From Chrysochromulina tobinii (Eukaryota > Haptophyta > Prymnesiales > Chrysochromulinaceae), in the NCBI GenBank assembly GCA_001275005.1, contig JWZX01003204.1, positions 1 through 28,525 of the forward strand: a stretch of DNA of 28,525 bases, in the 5' to 3' direction. Both the position numbers and the translations under genes were made by a program. The notes below the pieces were generated by a model, which worked only from the letters and a program-made list of their open reading frames with translations, made no database searches and was not told where the DNA came from. Positions within the stretch are counted from its first letter, which is position 1. Each line of letters opens with the position of its first letter. Shown piece after piece: positions 11,501 through 19,350 of this stretch.

Positions 11501-14500
11501 TCACATTGCGCGCGCAGTCGCCAAGGATTCGGATGCCCCGGTGGCCGCACGCTTGGCCGTTGAGGCTCGCGCCCGTCGTGACGATGGGCACATCGCCATT
11601 GTTGACCATCGTGAACTTTCGCGTGAGCTTGCGCGGCGTGTCGCTCCATCGGTTGGTCGCGTCGCCGCCGCTCTCCTGCCGCGCCCGCAGCGCAGCGTAC
11701 GTGGTCATGTCGCTTTCACAGGGCAAATCCGACGCGGCTGCCTCGAGGTGGAGGAGGGGCTGTGAAAACTCGAGCGCGCCGCTCGTGGCGGTGCCGTACA
11801 CGAAGATCTCGTCCAGCAACGAGTAGTTGTTCCGCAAGTAGAACCAGCTGTGAAAGCTCCCCAGGCGCGTCGGTGTGAATTGGATCGCGACAACCACAGT
11901 CTCCTCCTCGGAGCTGCGCACCTGGAAGGGCTGCTTCAGGTGGCGCCACTTGCCGCTACTCGGGTCGAGGAGCAGCTTGGTGCCGCCACCAACCTCGCGC
12001 TCTTCCGAAGCCTTGGGACCCACCTCGAGGTGTGCCGTGAAGGCCGAGGGCTCAAAGGCGGAGTCGACGAGGTTCCAATCGACCGGAGCTTCCTTTGGCA
12101 AGGGAGCGGAGCGCGCGCGCTCGTGCAGCAGCGGATCGCTCTCGGGCGTGAGCACCTGTAGCCAGTAGTTCCAATGCGTGCGCCGCGTGAAGACGCGCAC
12201 CTCGCCGGTGAGGCCCTGCTGCACAAAGCCGAAGGGCACCGTCACGTTTTCGGCGACGGACGGCCACGCAAACGAGATGCGGACGGGGATCGTCACGTTC
12301 TGCACGAGCGACGTGTCCATTCGCACCTCTCCGAGGAGCTCGGACGCCGCGTGCGAGACGGCGAGCGCCTCCCACCGCTGCTGGCGCCGACGTAGCGTCT
12401 GGAGCATCGCCTTGTCGAGCGGCGCGCCCGGCGTCGCATGGAAAAACGGCTCGTCGACGAGCTGATCGTACTCGTCGCGAGGCAGCAGGGCCTCAGTGGA
12501 AAGCCTAGCCCATCCAACAACTGTGCGTGTGCGCGGCTTGATGACGCTCTCGGAGACGGTCGAGGCGGCGATGACGGACAGCGAGGGCAGCGGCACGTCT
12601 TGCATGGCCCTCTGCTTCCACCGCAGCGACGCGCTGAGCTTCAGGATGAACTGGGGCTCGTGAAAGGCCGAGTACAGGATGACGGGCAGCTCGCGCGTCG
12701 TTCCGGGCGCCGAGGATCGGAAGTCGAGGCACGTGTGCGCGTCGACGCCGTACCGACGGCGCTTGAACGGCTTCACCATCAAGCCGTTCTCAGACACGTG
12801 GCCGGGTGTGCCCTCGATGTGCGTCGTCTCATTCTGATGGCCCCACGATTTGACGAACACGAGATCGCCCTCGACCGCCTCGCCGACCAGCCCGAAGCGC
12901 TGCTCGATGCTCGGTCGACCCATCGGCGGCATCATGTCCAGGTGCATCACCAGAGTGCCGTCGACGAGGCCCGCTGCCTGGGCGATCACGTCTACGGCGA
13001 TCACCATGCGCGCCTTGGGTGGGATCACGAGCAGAGGCAAGGAGCGCTGGGCTCTGCTCGGATCCCAGGGACCCCGCGGCTCGTACCCGTCGACCACCGA
13101 CGTTTCCCACAGCTTCTTGCTCCCGGAGAGGATGATCGGCAGGAAGATCTCATTCTTCATCGAGATCAATGTCCACTCGAGCTTGACGGGCACGCAGCAC
13201 TGACTCTCGTCAAGCGAGGGAGAGCCGTTGAGGAGCGGCGCGCGCGCGGCGCGCACACGGTTCCGCTCGAGAGAATCGTCCGAGATCGCCCCGGAGGTCA
13301 GCATCTCCGCGTTCGTCACCTCCTTCGCCGAGGTCACCTCCTTCGCGGCGGTGAGCAGCTCGCACGCGCCCAGGCACTCGTCGGGCAGCCCCGAGACCGG
13401 CGTCGGCGGCTCGCGCCTCACGCGCTCCTCATATTGGATCGAGTGCACGTGGAGTGAGACCGGATTGGGGTTGCTCATGTTGAGCAGAACCCGCTTGCGC
13501 GCCCCCCGCGCGAGCTGCTCTAGGTGGATCACCTCCCCATTAGGGCGCAGCGGCGACAGCGGCACGATGGGCACATTCTGCAGATTCGTGTGCCCCGAAT
13601 GCACACTGGCTAGGGCCGCGCTGGTCGCCTCCTGCTCGGAGAGGGTGCCCGCCGCCATCTGGGCAGCCAGGGCAGCCATCTCAGCCTGGTTCGTCTGCTG
13701 CTTCTGGACCAGGTCCAAGAAATTCGTCTCCGCAGCGAGCGCGCGCCCTTCAAAGACCCTCGGGTACGCGGCATAGTCGTACCCGAGCCGCCCGTGGAAC
13801 ACATGTATAGGTATGCGCATAGGAGTCAAAGTAGCGTTGCTGAACACGTCGATGAAGACTGTGTCGACACGCGTGTCGGTCGACGCCTGCGTGAACGAGG
13901 CGACGTGCTCGACTGTCGCGCCGGGTTGGACGATGGCCGGCTCGAAGCGCGTCAGAGTCACCAGAGGGTCGTTGACATAGGCCCGCTGCATGAGGACCGG
14001 CACCTTGAAGTGATTTGTGATCGCGACCGACGCGTTGCTCGCGTTGCTGGTCGCGCCCGTCACGGCGCCTGAGCTCGGCGGGTCGGCGAGGAACACGACG
14101 CGCCAGGCGAGCGAGCCGTGCAGCACGCGCGCACTCCATGGCACGATTAGGTCGGCCCATCGGGGGTCGGGGTGCTCGAAGCGCACGCGCAGCTTGCCCG
14201 AGAAATTGCCCTGAACCTTGCCCGAAAAGGAGACGAGCACAATCTCGCGCTCCTCCATCGGGATAAGCATCGGCGAGGTACCCTCGATCTTGCGAGAGAG
14301 CTGCACGTGCATCGAGCTGTGATGGCGGAGCGCACGCACGTCGAGCACCTTGAGCCTGGGCGCGTCGATGTTGGAGAGCAGCGAGATGGGCAGCGTAACC
14401 ACCGAGTCCGGATTCGTCAAAGTGCCAAAATCGAGCTTTCCGATGCTCGAGGTGCCGCCGGGCATCACAGCGAACACCCCCTCGCGCAGCACCGGCACTT

Positions 14501-15491
14501 GCACCGGGATGACCAGCGTGTCAAAGTCCGTCTTCACGTGCACGTAGGCTCGGTAGACACCCACTTCGATCGGCCCGCCTTCAGCGCCGCTCGTCAACGC
14601 CGTCGCATTCGACAGAGCGGTGGCGTCGGTGGAGTCTATGCGCAAGGCGAGCACCGCCTTCGTCTCTCCCGGCGCGACGGTCCAGAGCTCACGCAGCGTG
14701 ACGGCGCCGTGCTGGATCTCGGCCGGCGGCAGCATCAGGTGCACGAACGGCTCTGAGCTCAGCACCTCCTTGATCTGCAGCGGTGTGCCGTGCGGATTAC
14801 GGATGCTTATCAGCGGCTCGTAGGCCGAGCCGTGGAGCACGGCGGGAGGTAGGAGCGGATGGACGCTGTACGGATTGGGGCCGCCGCCGCCGTGCACGGG
14901 GTAGAAGAAGCCGCCCGCCGAGGTCTGGATCAGCAGCGTCGTGTTCACGGAACCTTTGGCTCGCGGCAGAAAGACAATGGAGATGTTCATGCGACCTCCC
15001 GGCGGCAGCCGCTGGAGCTCGCTGAGCGGCGCGTGGAAGTGCTCGGACTGCGAGCTGACCGAGTGCACTTCCAGGTCCTCCTCCTCGCTCAGGTTGATCA
15101 GCTCGGCCGTGCCGATCGACGGGATGCACAGCGGGCACTCGCTGCCAAAGTTCAGCACTGGCGGCACCACGGTGACTGGCAGTGAGGCTGGGATGCCTGG
15201 CAGGTAGAGGCCGTCGAGTGAGTCAGATGCGCCGAGGCGCTGCTCCCGGAACGGCGGCTGCGGCGGCGAAGCTCCAGGTGCCTTGGGCATATTGGGAGGC
15301 ACAGAGTGAGGCGCCAACTTGAGGATCGGTGAGCTGCTGGCTTGCTTGGAGCAAGCGCTGTCGGCCGCACACGTGCCGACGGCATCGGCGACCTCCACTG
15401 TCGACCCTACACAGGTGAGCAGCAGCAGGAGCCCGTGGATCGCCGCAGGCGCAAAGGCAAAGCGTCTCACAGGCGCCAGAAGCGAGCGCAT
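8547..15491 (-). CDS. TMEM131-like type I membrane protein (2314 aa, no intron in the CDS)
   Basis: TMEM131 family proteins sit in the ER/Golgi. In animals they hold secretory cargo (procollagen) with luminal PapD-like domains and recruit TRAPP/COPII machinery through the cytosolic tail. Here ATG at 15491 is followed by a signal peptide (core ~18-30, HGLLLLLTCVGST). Next come the family N-terminal signature VPPVLNFGSECPLCIPS (about 109-125) and GPNPYSVHPLLPPAVLHG (about 204-221), the TMEM131_N core. Several Ig/PapD-like beta-rich blocks with many N-glycosylation sequons follow to about residue 1395. One transmembrane helix (TATVLIILFGIMVQFVV, about 1402-1420) leads to a ~900-residue tail. The tail has Ala-rich linkers, a Glu/Arg/Ala coiled coil (about 1675-1865), Gly-rich KGGV/GMGG repeats and SQPLGVHT repeats, and ends in GYSIW. 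Trp near the C-terminus (GWSPFG, YSIW) could be the TRAPP-binding element by analogy. A 6.9-kb open frame without introns contrasts with neighbouring genes. Animal members are about 1600-1900 residues. Confidence 0.87.
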   Translation of the reverse strand: MRSLLAPVRRFAFAPAAIHGLLLLLTCVGSTVEVADAVGTCAADSACSKQASSSPILKLAPHSVPPNMPKAPGASPPQPPFREQRLGASDSLDGLYLPGIPASLPVTVVPPVLNFGSECPLCIPSIGTAELINLSEEEDLEVHSVSSQSEHFHAPLSELQRLPPGGRMNISIVFLPRAKGSVNTTLLIQTSAGGFFYPVHGGGGPNPYSVHPLLPPAVLHGSAYEPLISIRNPHGTPLQIKEVLSSEPFVHLMLPPAEIQHGAVTLRELWTVAPGETKAVLALRIDSTDATALSNATALTSGAEGGPIEVGVYRAYVHVKTDFDTLVIPVQVPVLREGVFAVMPGGTSSIGKLDFGTLTNPDSVVTLPISLLSNIDAPRLKVLDVRALRHHSSMHVQLSRKIEGTSPMLIPMEEREIVLVSFSGKVQGNFSGKLRVRFEHPDPRWADLIVPWSARVLHGSLAWRVVFLADPPSSGAVTGATSNASNASVAITNHFKVPVLMQRAYVNDPLVTLTRFEPAIVQPGATVEHVASFTQASTDTRVDTVFIDVFSNATLTPMRIPIHVFHGRLGYDYAAYPRVFEGRALAAETNFLDLVQKQQTNQAEMAALAAQMAAGTLSEQEATSAALASVHSGHTNLQNVPIVPLSPLRPNGEVIHLEQLARGARKRVLLNMSNPNPVSLHVHSIQYEERVRREPPTPVSGLPDECLGACELLTAAKEVTSAKEVTNAEMLTSGAISDDSLERNRVRAARAPLLNGSPSLDESQCCVPVKLEWTLISMKNEIFLPIILSGSKKLWETSVVDGYEPRGPWDPSRAQRSLPLLVIPPKARMVIAVDVIAQAAGLVDGTLVMHLDMMPPMGRPSIEQRFGLVGEAVEGDLVFVKSWGHQNETTHIEGTPGHVSENGLMVKPFKRRRYGVDAHTCLDFRSSAPGTTRELPVILYSAFHEPQFILKLSASLRWKQRAMQDVPLPSLSVIAASTVSESVIKPRTRTVVGWARLSTEALLPRDEYDQLVDEPFFHATPGAPLDKAMLQTLRRRQQRWEALAVSHAASELLGEVRMDTSLVQNVTIPVRISFAWPSVAENVTVPFGFVQQGLTGEVRVFTRRTHWNYWLQVLTPESDPLLHERARSAPLPKEAPVDWNLVDSAFEPSAFTAHLEVGPKASEEREVGGGTKLLLDPSSGKWRHLKQPFQVRSSEEETVVVAIQFTPTRLGSFHSWFYLRNNYSLLDEIFVYGTATSGALEFSQPLLHLEAAASDLPCESDMTTYAALRARQESGGDATNRWSDTPRKLTRKFTMVNNGDVPIVTTGASLNGQACGHRGIRILGDCARNVTIPARGGTAAIKLRWTPDFEVSRLMLTLAIDSSAGSSRVPVVATIPTALLVPCMAERRAKMGASEAEQTKRGHTATVLIILFGIMVQFVVTEALRSPRSPSEQQTTAAPKAAAAAAAAAASPVRPASKAVVTSVPLAWLSPEQLEAAQRESMSLNRMNLKSARDGMANLLSQVAKKSSPAELEAAEPVADESGKVAAQPPAAKAVETSKEAMARLGASLAAPDGLPHPAGRSGTTLVTRETSHGGEGEEGKKKKATKADKAAVKAAAAAKEPPPRDAPPRDTHPKAAAAAAAPAEGIVSDVAVKAPMAVKAPPEGIVSDVAIADVAVKALMDEGVVDALQLDAEWLAAADRAQRERLAAEEWALAEKLKVVAEMEAKRRAEAEAHAAKEKARLEAEAKQRAQAEASEAEARAKREEKARLEAEAKRRMREAEAVAAEARAKREEEEAAEAKRRFCEAEEKFRLAKEVKEAEARRLRELLEAEKEAEKEAEAQTIQIRKDAEAARREADRVARDAKHAARERVRPEEREAAREAARQRRATEGAEPNMARHGVALGAPRPSAPRPNRIGKESAGAEAHGGRHKPAALSAAAEVGPPPMGFVTSSPPSALKHTAAAIVDEENDAHNDAETFFGSALGDGSDGGGGGSLRTLDLAAELEAERLRMRAPSTARPQQRAPEGLADAHAPAAHHSAHAAPLSHSSRIAISHGGSLGRGGAPAAQGLQSGVKSGVKGGVKGGVKGGVKGGVKGGDMGGGMGDVKGGGMGGDMDGGMGGGMGGGMGGGMGGGMGLSSSSSNSVDRMAPDDVWQSDLSRLNASSQPLGVHTSQPLGVHTSQPLGVHTSQPLGVHTSQPLGGGLLSGGHVLGGSLGGGLGGALGGALGGGLGGGSLRDLWDGVAAPADMSADLSPNAHFVSVGGPALNPAPVASLGAQLSAPSSLGAFNAAPGGAPGWSPFGAAPSGADSERSQGRAVGGGTGLGMGLKGYSIW
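8949..9061 (-). repeat. 24-bp tandem repeat x ~5 encoding SQPLGVHT
   Basis: Five copies start at 8949, 8973, 8997, 9021 and 9045, four of them essentially identical. The encoded octapeptide SQPLGVHT repeats in the cytosolic tail of the TMEM131-like protein. The near-identity suggests recent expansion. Confidence 0.9.
9141..9332 (-). repeat. 12-bp glycine-rich repeats (KGGV / GMGG) in the TMEM131-like tail
   Basis: Two interleaved 12-bp families, read on the minus strand, encode GGVK-type units (CTTGACGCCGCC on +) followed by GGGM-type units (CATGCCGCCGCC on +). They give a flexible Gly-rich segment of about 60 residues just before a serine run. Confidence 0.85.
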
Positions 15492-15659
15492 GGCTGGTCA
15501 GGCGCTGCGTGTGCTGTGTTCACTGGACACGTTTTCCTAACCGGCACAAGTTTCCAAAGGGCAGTAATCCGTCGGTCTGGTCTGGGGAAACGCAAGCTCA
15601 CATAGTGCTCACATGTGCAATCATCACATGAATTTGAACCCTCCTTGTGCATTGTCCTC
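15492..15659. promoter_or_regulatory. Putative bidirectional promoter
   Basis: Only 168 bp separate the start codons of the TMEM131-like gene (-) and the methyltransferase gene (+). Both promoters and 5' UTRs must lie here or overlap the coding regions, unless upstream noncoding exons exist. No TATA box is evident. Confidence 0.45.
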
Positions 15660-17812
15660 ATGCTGACGACGGTCGGCATCTTGCTCGCCCAATGGAGCAT
15701 TGCTCTCGTCGGGTCGGCATGGCCACATGCAACCACACCGCGAATCAGGTCGGCGAGCGTGAGGAGAGTGCTGCTGTGTGTCCAGGAGCTCACGCCGGAG
15801 GCTCAATTCATCGCTGAGGTGCACCGCTCGATCACCAAAGGCTCGTTCGTCAAGCTCACGCTGACCGGCAACGATGGGTCGAACTCCACAGATGGCAAAA
15901 GTTTGCTCTCTCGCCTCACGCGCATCGAGGGCCGGCTGGTTAATCTCAAACAGCGCACGAAGCTGCAGCTCACTCATAAGTATGAGCACCGAGACACGTG
16001 CACGAACATTGAGCTCGCCGAAGTGCCGTCAACGCTCGCGCCCCTGCTTTCGGCGGGCGCCTTTCGGAACGGACGGCTGATGGCGGCGGACGCCGACTTT
16101 TCACTCGAGTCTCGCAAGCGCGGCCGCGTGCTCCATCGGCTCAAGCCCACCGCCTCTGCCAAGCCGTTGCTGCCGCTGTCGCATGACCGAGTGAAGCCGT
16201 TGGCTGGGGCCGTCGACGATGGTTTCCTGCAAGCCTTGGGCGTGACCGGCAGCGACGGCAAGCCCAAAGCCGGCAAGGCCGACAAGCTGCGCCAGATCCG
16301 CAAGTTCGTTGAGACGCTCTCGGCACTCGTGCGCCGAGGGCTGAGCGACGAGATGAGCGCCACCGAGGGCGTCGAGGATGGCGAGGGTGTGGAAGATGGC
16401 GAGGGTGGGGAGGATGGCGAGGTGGGAAGTGGGCTCGGCATTGAGGGTCAATCTGGAAGTGGGCTCGGCAACGAGGGTCAATCTGGAAGTGGGCTCGGCA
16501 ACGAGGGTCAATCTCGCCGTAGTCCGCTCGGTAGTCCTGCCGACGGCTTTGGCCAACGGCTGCGCATCGTGGATGCGGGCTGCGGGCGCGGCTATCTGAC
16601 CTTCGCGGCCCACCGCTTCTTCGCCTCCAAGGTGTCAGAGAACGACTGATGGCCCTCTGATTGCCCTCCGATTGCTCTCTGATGGCCCTCTGATGGCCTC
16701 CTCTCAGTGCGTCTGAGTGCGTCTGAGTGCGTCGCAGGGCTGGGAGGTCGAGACGGTCGGCGTTGAGATGAGATCGGATCTGGTGGCCGAGATGAACCAG
16801 ATCGCGGCTGGGCTTGATGGGTTCAGCGGGCTGCGCTTCGAGTGCTCGAGCGTGGCCCAATTCTTGGGAAAGGCAATCAGTGGCACTCAGCAGCACTCAA
16901 ATTTGAGCGATCAGGCAATAAGTGGCACTCAGCAGCACTCAGACTTGAGCGATCAGGCAATCAGTGGCACTCAGCAGCACTCAGACTTGAGCGTAGCCCC
17001 ATTTCTGGACCAGCGGCGAGTGAGTGCGCGAGCAAAGGGCTCTGAGCTCGACGTACTGATCGCCTTGCATGCGTGCGACATCGCGACCGACGACGCCCTC
17101 TGGTGCGGCATCACGAACGGCGCTCGCATCATCGTGGTCGCGCCCTGTTGCCATAAGGAGGTGCGCCAGCAGCTTGAGCTGGGGCGAAGCTCGCAGGCGT
17201 CGTCCCGGGCGTGGGGAGGTGCGCTTGGGGACACCTCCCTGCGCTATGGGATCTATCGCGAGAGGACGGCCGAGATGGTGACTGACTCGCTGCGCGCGCT
17301 CCTGCTCGAGATCGCCGGGTACGTGATTGCCACTGATGAGCCATGATTGCCGCTCCTGCTCGAGATCGCCGGGTACGTGATTACCACTGATGAGCCGTGA
17401 TTGACACTGATGAGCTCTGATTGCGCCCATCATCAGGTACGACGTGTCCGTCTTCGAATTCATCGGCGGCGAGCACACGGCCAAGAACGTGATGCTGACG
17501 GCGAGCAAGCGGCAAATCGGGCGAGAGATCTCAGGCGCGGAGATCGAGGATCTCCGCGCACGGCTTCGTCAGCTCTGCGTCGAGTTTGGGGTGGAGAGGC
17601 AGGCGCTCGCACGCTGGATGGGGGAAGCTCTCGGTGTCGAAGCGGATGGAGCCGCACCCTCGCAGCAGGAGCCGCGGCGGAAGGAGAAGCCGCAGGCGCA
17701 GCAGATGGCGACGCCGGGGCTGCAGCCTCGCATGCAGTCTCGCAAGCAGCCTCGCGGAGAGATCGAGACGACCCGCGCTCCTTTGCGACGCACGGAGCCG
17801 CCTGTACTATAA
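15660..17812 (+). CDS. SAM-dependent methyltransferase (Methyltransf_32-like), three exons
   Basis: Exons 15660-16631, 16738-17318 and 17437-17812 (1929 nt, 642 aa). The N-half has LTRIEGRLVNLKQRTKLQ, THKYEHRDTCTN and DKLRQIRKFVE. The class I methyltransferase core follows: motif I IVDAGCGRGYLTFAAHRFF, the acidic post-I strand TVGVEMR, the conserved LIALHACDIATDDALW, and VVAPCCHKEV, all characteristic of a bacterial/eukaryotic group of uncharacterised methyltransferases related to METTL25/GSTCD-type domains. The core closes with EIAGYDVSVFEFIGGEHTAKNVMLTA. The C-terminus is Gln/Arg-rich. The start ATG 15660 gives a hydrophobic N-terminus (VGILLAQWSIALVG), possibly a targeting signal; a GTG further upstream is unlikely. 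In-frame minisatellites sit before motif I (EGVEDG, GSGLGNEGQS) and after the post-I region (SGTQQHSDLSDQAI). Substrate unknown (RNA or protein both possible). Confidence 0.82.
16370..16515 (+). repeat. Coding minisatellites in methyltransferase exon 1
   Basis: An 18-bp-type repeat (GVEDGE) at about 16370-16425 is followed by three 30-bp units encoding GSGLG(I/N)EGQS at about 16426-16515. They form a linker between the N-terminal domain and the SAM-binding fold. Confidence 0.85.
16632..16737 (+). other. Methyltransferase intron 1
   Basis: GT at 16632, AG at 16736-16737, phase 0, joining FFASK to GWEVETVGVE between motif I and the next strand of the fold. The 106-nt interior consists of about five CTGATGGCCCT/CTGATTGCCCT units, then two and a half copies of TGCGTCTGAG next to the acceptor. 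An alternative AG at about 16706 would add a short Ser/Val/Cys-rich insert. Confidence 0.8.
16871..16993 (+). repeat. 42-bp in-frame tandem repeat x3 in methyltransferase exon 2
   Basis: Units begin at 16871, 16913 and 16955 and encode AISGTQQHS(N/D)LSDQ. The unit core GGCAATCAGTGGCACTCAG is the reverse complement of the CCACTGATTGCC unit seen inside introns of this region. There is no donor or acceptor pair that would splice it cleanly, so it is probably translated. Confidence 0.85.
17319..17436 (+). other. Methyltransferase intron 2, containing a duplicated exon end
   Basis: Donor GT at 17319, acceptor AG at 17435-17436. Splicing gives GCC-GG|G-TAC-GAC (Ala-Gly-Tyr-Asp) and continues the conserved strand into DVSVFEFI. 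A 54-bp segment (17297-17350), which includes the last 22 bases of the exon and the donor, is repeated at 17351-17404 with about three changes. This creates a second, decoy donor whose use would add an in-frame TGA. Confidence 0.85.
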
Positions 17813-18428
17813 AGTGTTTCTTCACTTTTCGTGATGCGCTTGATACCCGCGCTTTCGGCATGGCTTTCGGACTCCCTCTGCGCCGGCGACCTGGCCGCCT
17901 CCTCCTCCCTCCCCCCGAGCCCCGCCTCCTCCCGCGCTCCTCCGACCGGACCTCCCGTCTCCGCGAGGACGGAGGAGCTTCGTGACGCCCGAGCGGTCAA
18001 TCACCCTCAGGACCAGCTCGCCCAGCACCCTCAGGACCAGCTCGCCCAGCTCGTGTGTGGCCACGCTGCGGACGGCGAGCTGCAGGCAGCACCATTTGGA
18101 CGGAGAGCTTGGCGAGCCTGGCGGCAACATTGGCTGTGGCGACGGCGACGGTGACCTGGGCGCGGCATACGGCCGTCCTGCCTCGTCGATGGTCGGAACC
18201 AATAAGGATTCGGCTAAGGCGCAGAAGCACACGGGCGGGTGCAAGATGCTTGACACCCTGTTGTCGGAGGCGCGGAAGAGCGGCGACAAGACGCCCGTCA
18301 TGCGCCACTTCCAAGACCTGAGCTACCGCCTTTCGAACTCGACGATCATGCCGTACAATGCGAAGGCCACTCGCCTTTGCAAGCGCTGGTACGGCTCGTA
18401 CAATTGTCAAACGATTGTCGTGTGGCGT

Positions 18429-18583
18429 TACAAACTATCCTCGAGGACCGATGGGTCGAGGCGCTTGGTTCCATGCGGGGATTTGGTGAGGATCCTGTCG
18501 GCCGGCACTCGGGCTCCGCTGGATTTGCGATCAGCGCTTTTACGACCGTTAACAACCTCCCAAACAGCCGTGGGATCCTGGCT
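18429..18583 (+). repeat. 155-bp direct repeat, copy 1
   Basis: Identical to 18874-19028 except for one base (C versus A in the GGCCGGCACTC/GGCAGGCACTC stretch). Flanks differ sharply on both sides (GCGT before and AGATCG after this copy). Confidence 0.95.
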
Positions 18584-18873
18584 AGATCGTGCGAGGCGTC
18601 GGCATCGGCGACGCGGCACCTGCTGGGGCAGAACTTACGCACGCATTTGTGAGGACACGGCTGCAGAAATACGTCCTAGAAAGGATTCGATCCGATCCGA
18701 TCAAAGCATTTGACAACGGCGATTGGCTCGCTCGAATGGAAGCATTCGAGCGCGCCTTTTTCGACAGCGGCTCCAAGGCTGCCTTCGGGGAACTGGGCTG
18801 TGTGATAGCACAAGATGCGCTACGTGCAGACGGAGCCCTGGCAACCGCTCGGCACCCCTTTCGCAATCACCAC

Positions 18874-19028
18874 TACAAACTATCCTCGAGGACCGATGGG
18901 TCGAGGCGCTTGGTTCCATGCGGGGATTTGGTGAGGATCCTGTCGGCAGGCACTCGGGCTCCGCTGGATTTGCGATCAGCGCTTTTACGACCGTTAACAA
19001 CCTCCCAAACAGCCGTGGGATCCTGGCT
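18874..19028 (+). repeat. 155-bp direct repeat, copy 2
   Basis: Second copy, 445 bp downstream of the first. The offset is not a multiple of three, so the two copies are read in different frames relative to any uninterrupted coding sequence. The 290 bp between them looks coding. Confidence 0.95.
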
Positions 19029-19350
19029 CTCCTCTTGCCGCCTAGTGAACTTCACCAGTGCGATGACATTATCCGCCGCTGGGGCGTCCACATTTTGGTG
19101 CAGGACTCTTTTCCCACATCCTAGAGTGCTCTGGCTGCTGCGTGCGGCTCCACCCCCCACCACAAAGAGGTCGTCCACTCCTGTATGAGCTTCAGAACCC
19201 GGTACTTCCGACGAAAATCCCACTCCCCCACCCTCCCCCTATTCCCACCGTTTGCATGCGGCTTGCTTGCTTTGCTGCTACAAACTAGCCCACTGCCCAC
19301 CCTAAAATGTGTCGATTCAACTGACCCTTCCTCAAACAGGGGGCCCCTGC

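Larger units (their letters stand above)
17813..19350. other. Region without a confident gene; possible decayed element
   Basis: 1.5 kb after the methyltransferase. It contains two 24-bp tandem copies (CACCCTCAGGACCAGCTCGC core) near 18000-18050 and a 155-bp direct repeat pair. Protein-like stretches occur in different frames: one from ATG 18189 (MVGTNKDSAKAQKHTGGC..., ending in the first repeat copy), and one between the copies (about 18634-18873, TRLQKYVLERIRSDPIK... FERAFFDSGSKAAFGE). Within the repeats one frame reads LEDRWVEALGSMRGFGEDP. No family recognised; no single frame joins them. Interpretable as a hypothetical gene with undetected introns or as remnants of a mobile element. Confidence 0.4.

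Noticed and set aside
9067-15540. Many long open frames on the + strand across the TMEM131-like gene
   Set aside because: They are GC-driven shadows rich in Arg/Ser/Ala, with no domains. The minus-strand frame has signal peptide, family motifs and a membrane helix.
17806-17815. TATAAA next to the methyltransferase stop as a promoter
   Set aside because: The TAA stop codon itself forms part of the word, and no confident gene starts downstream.
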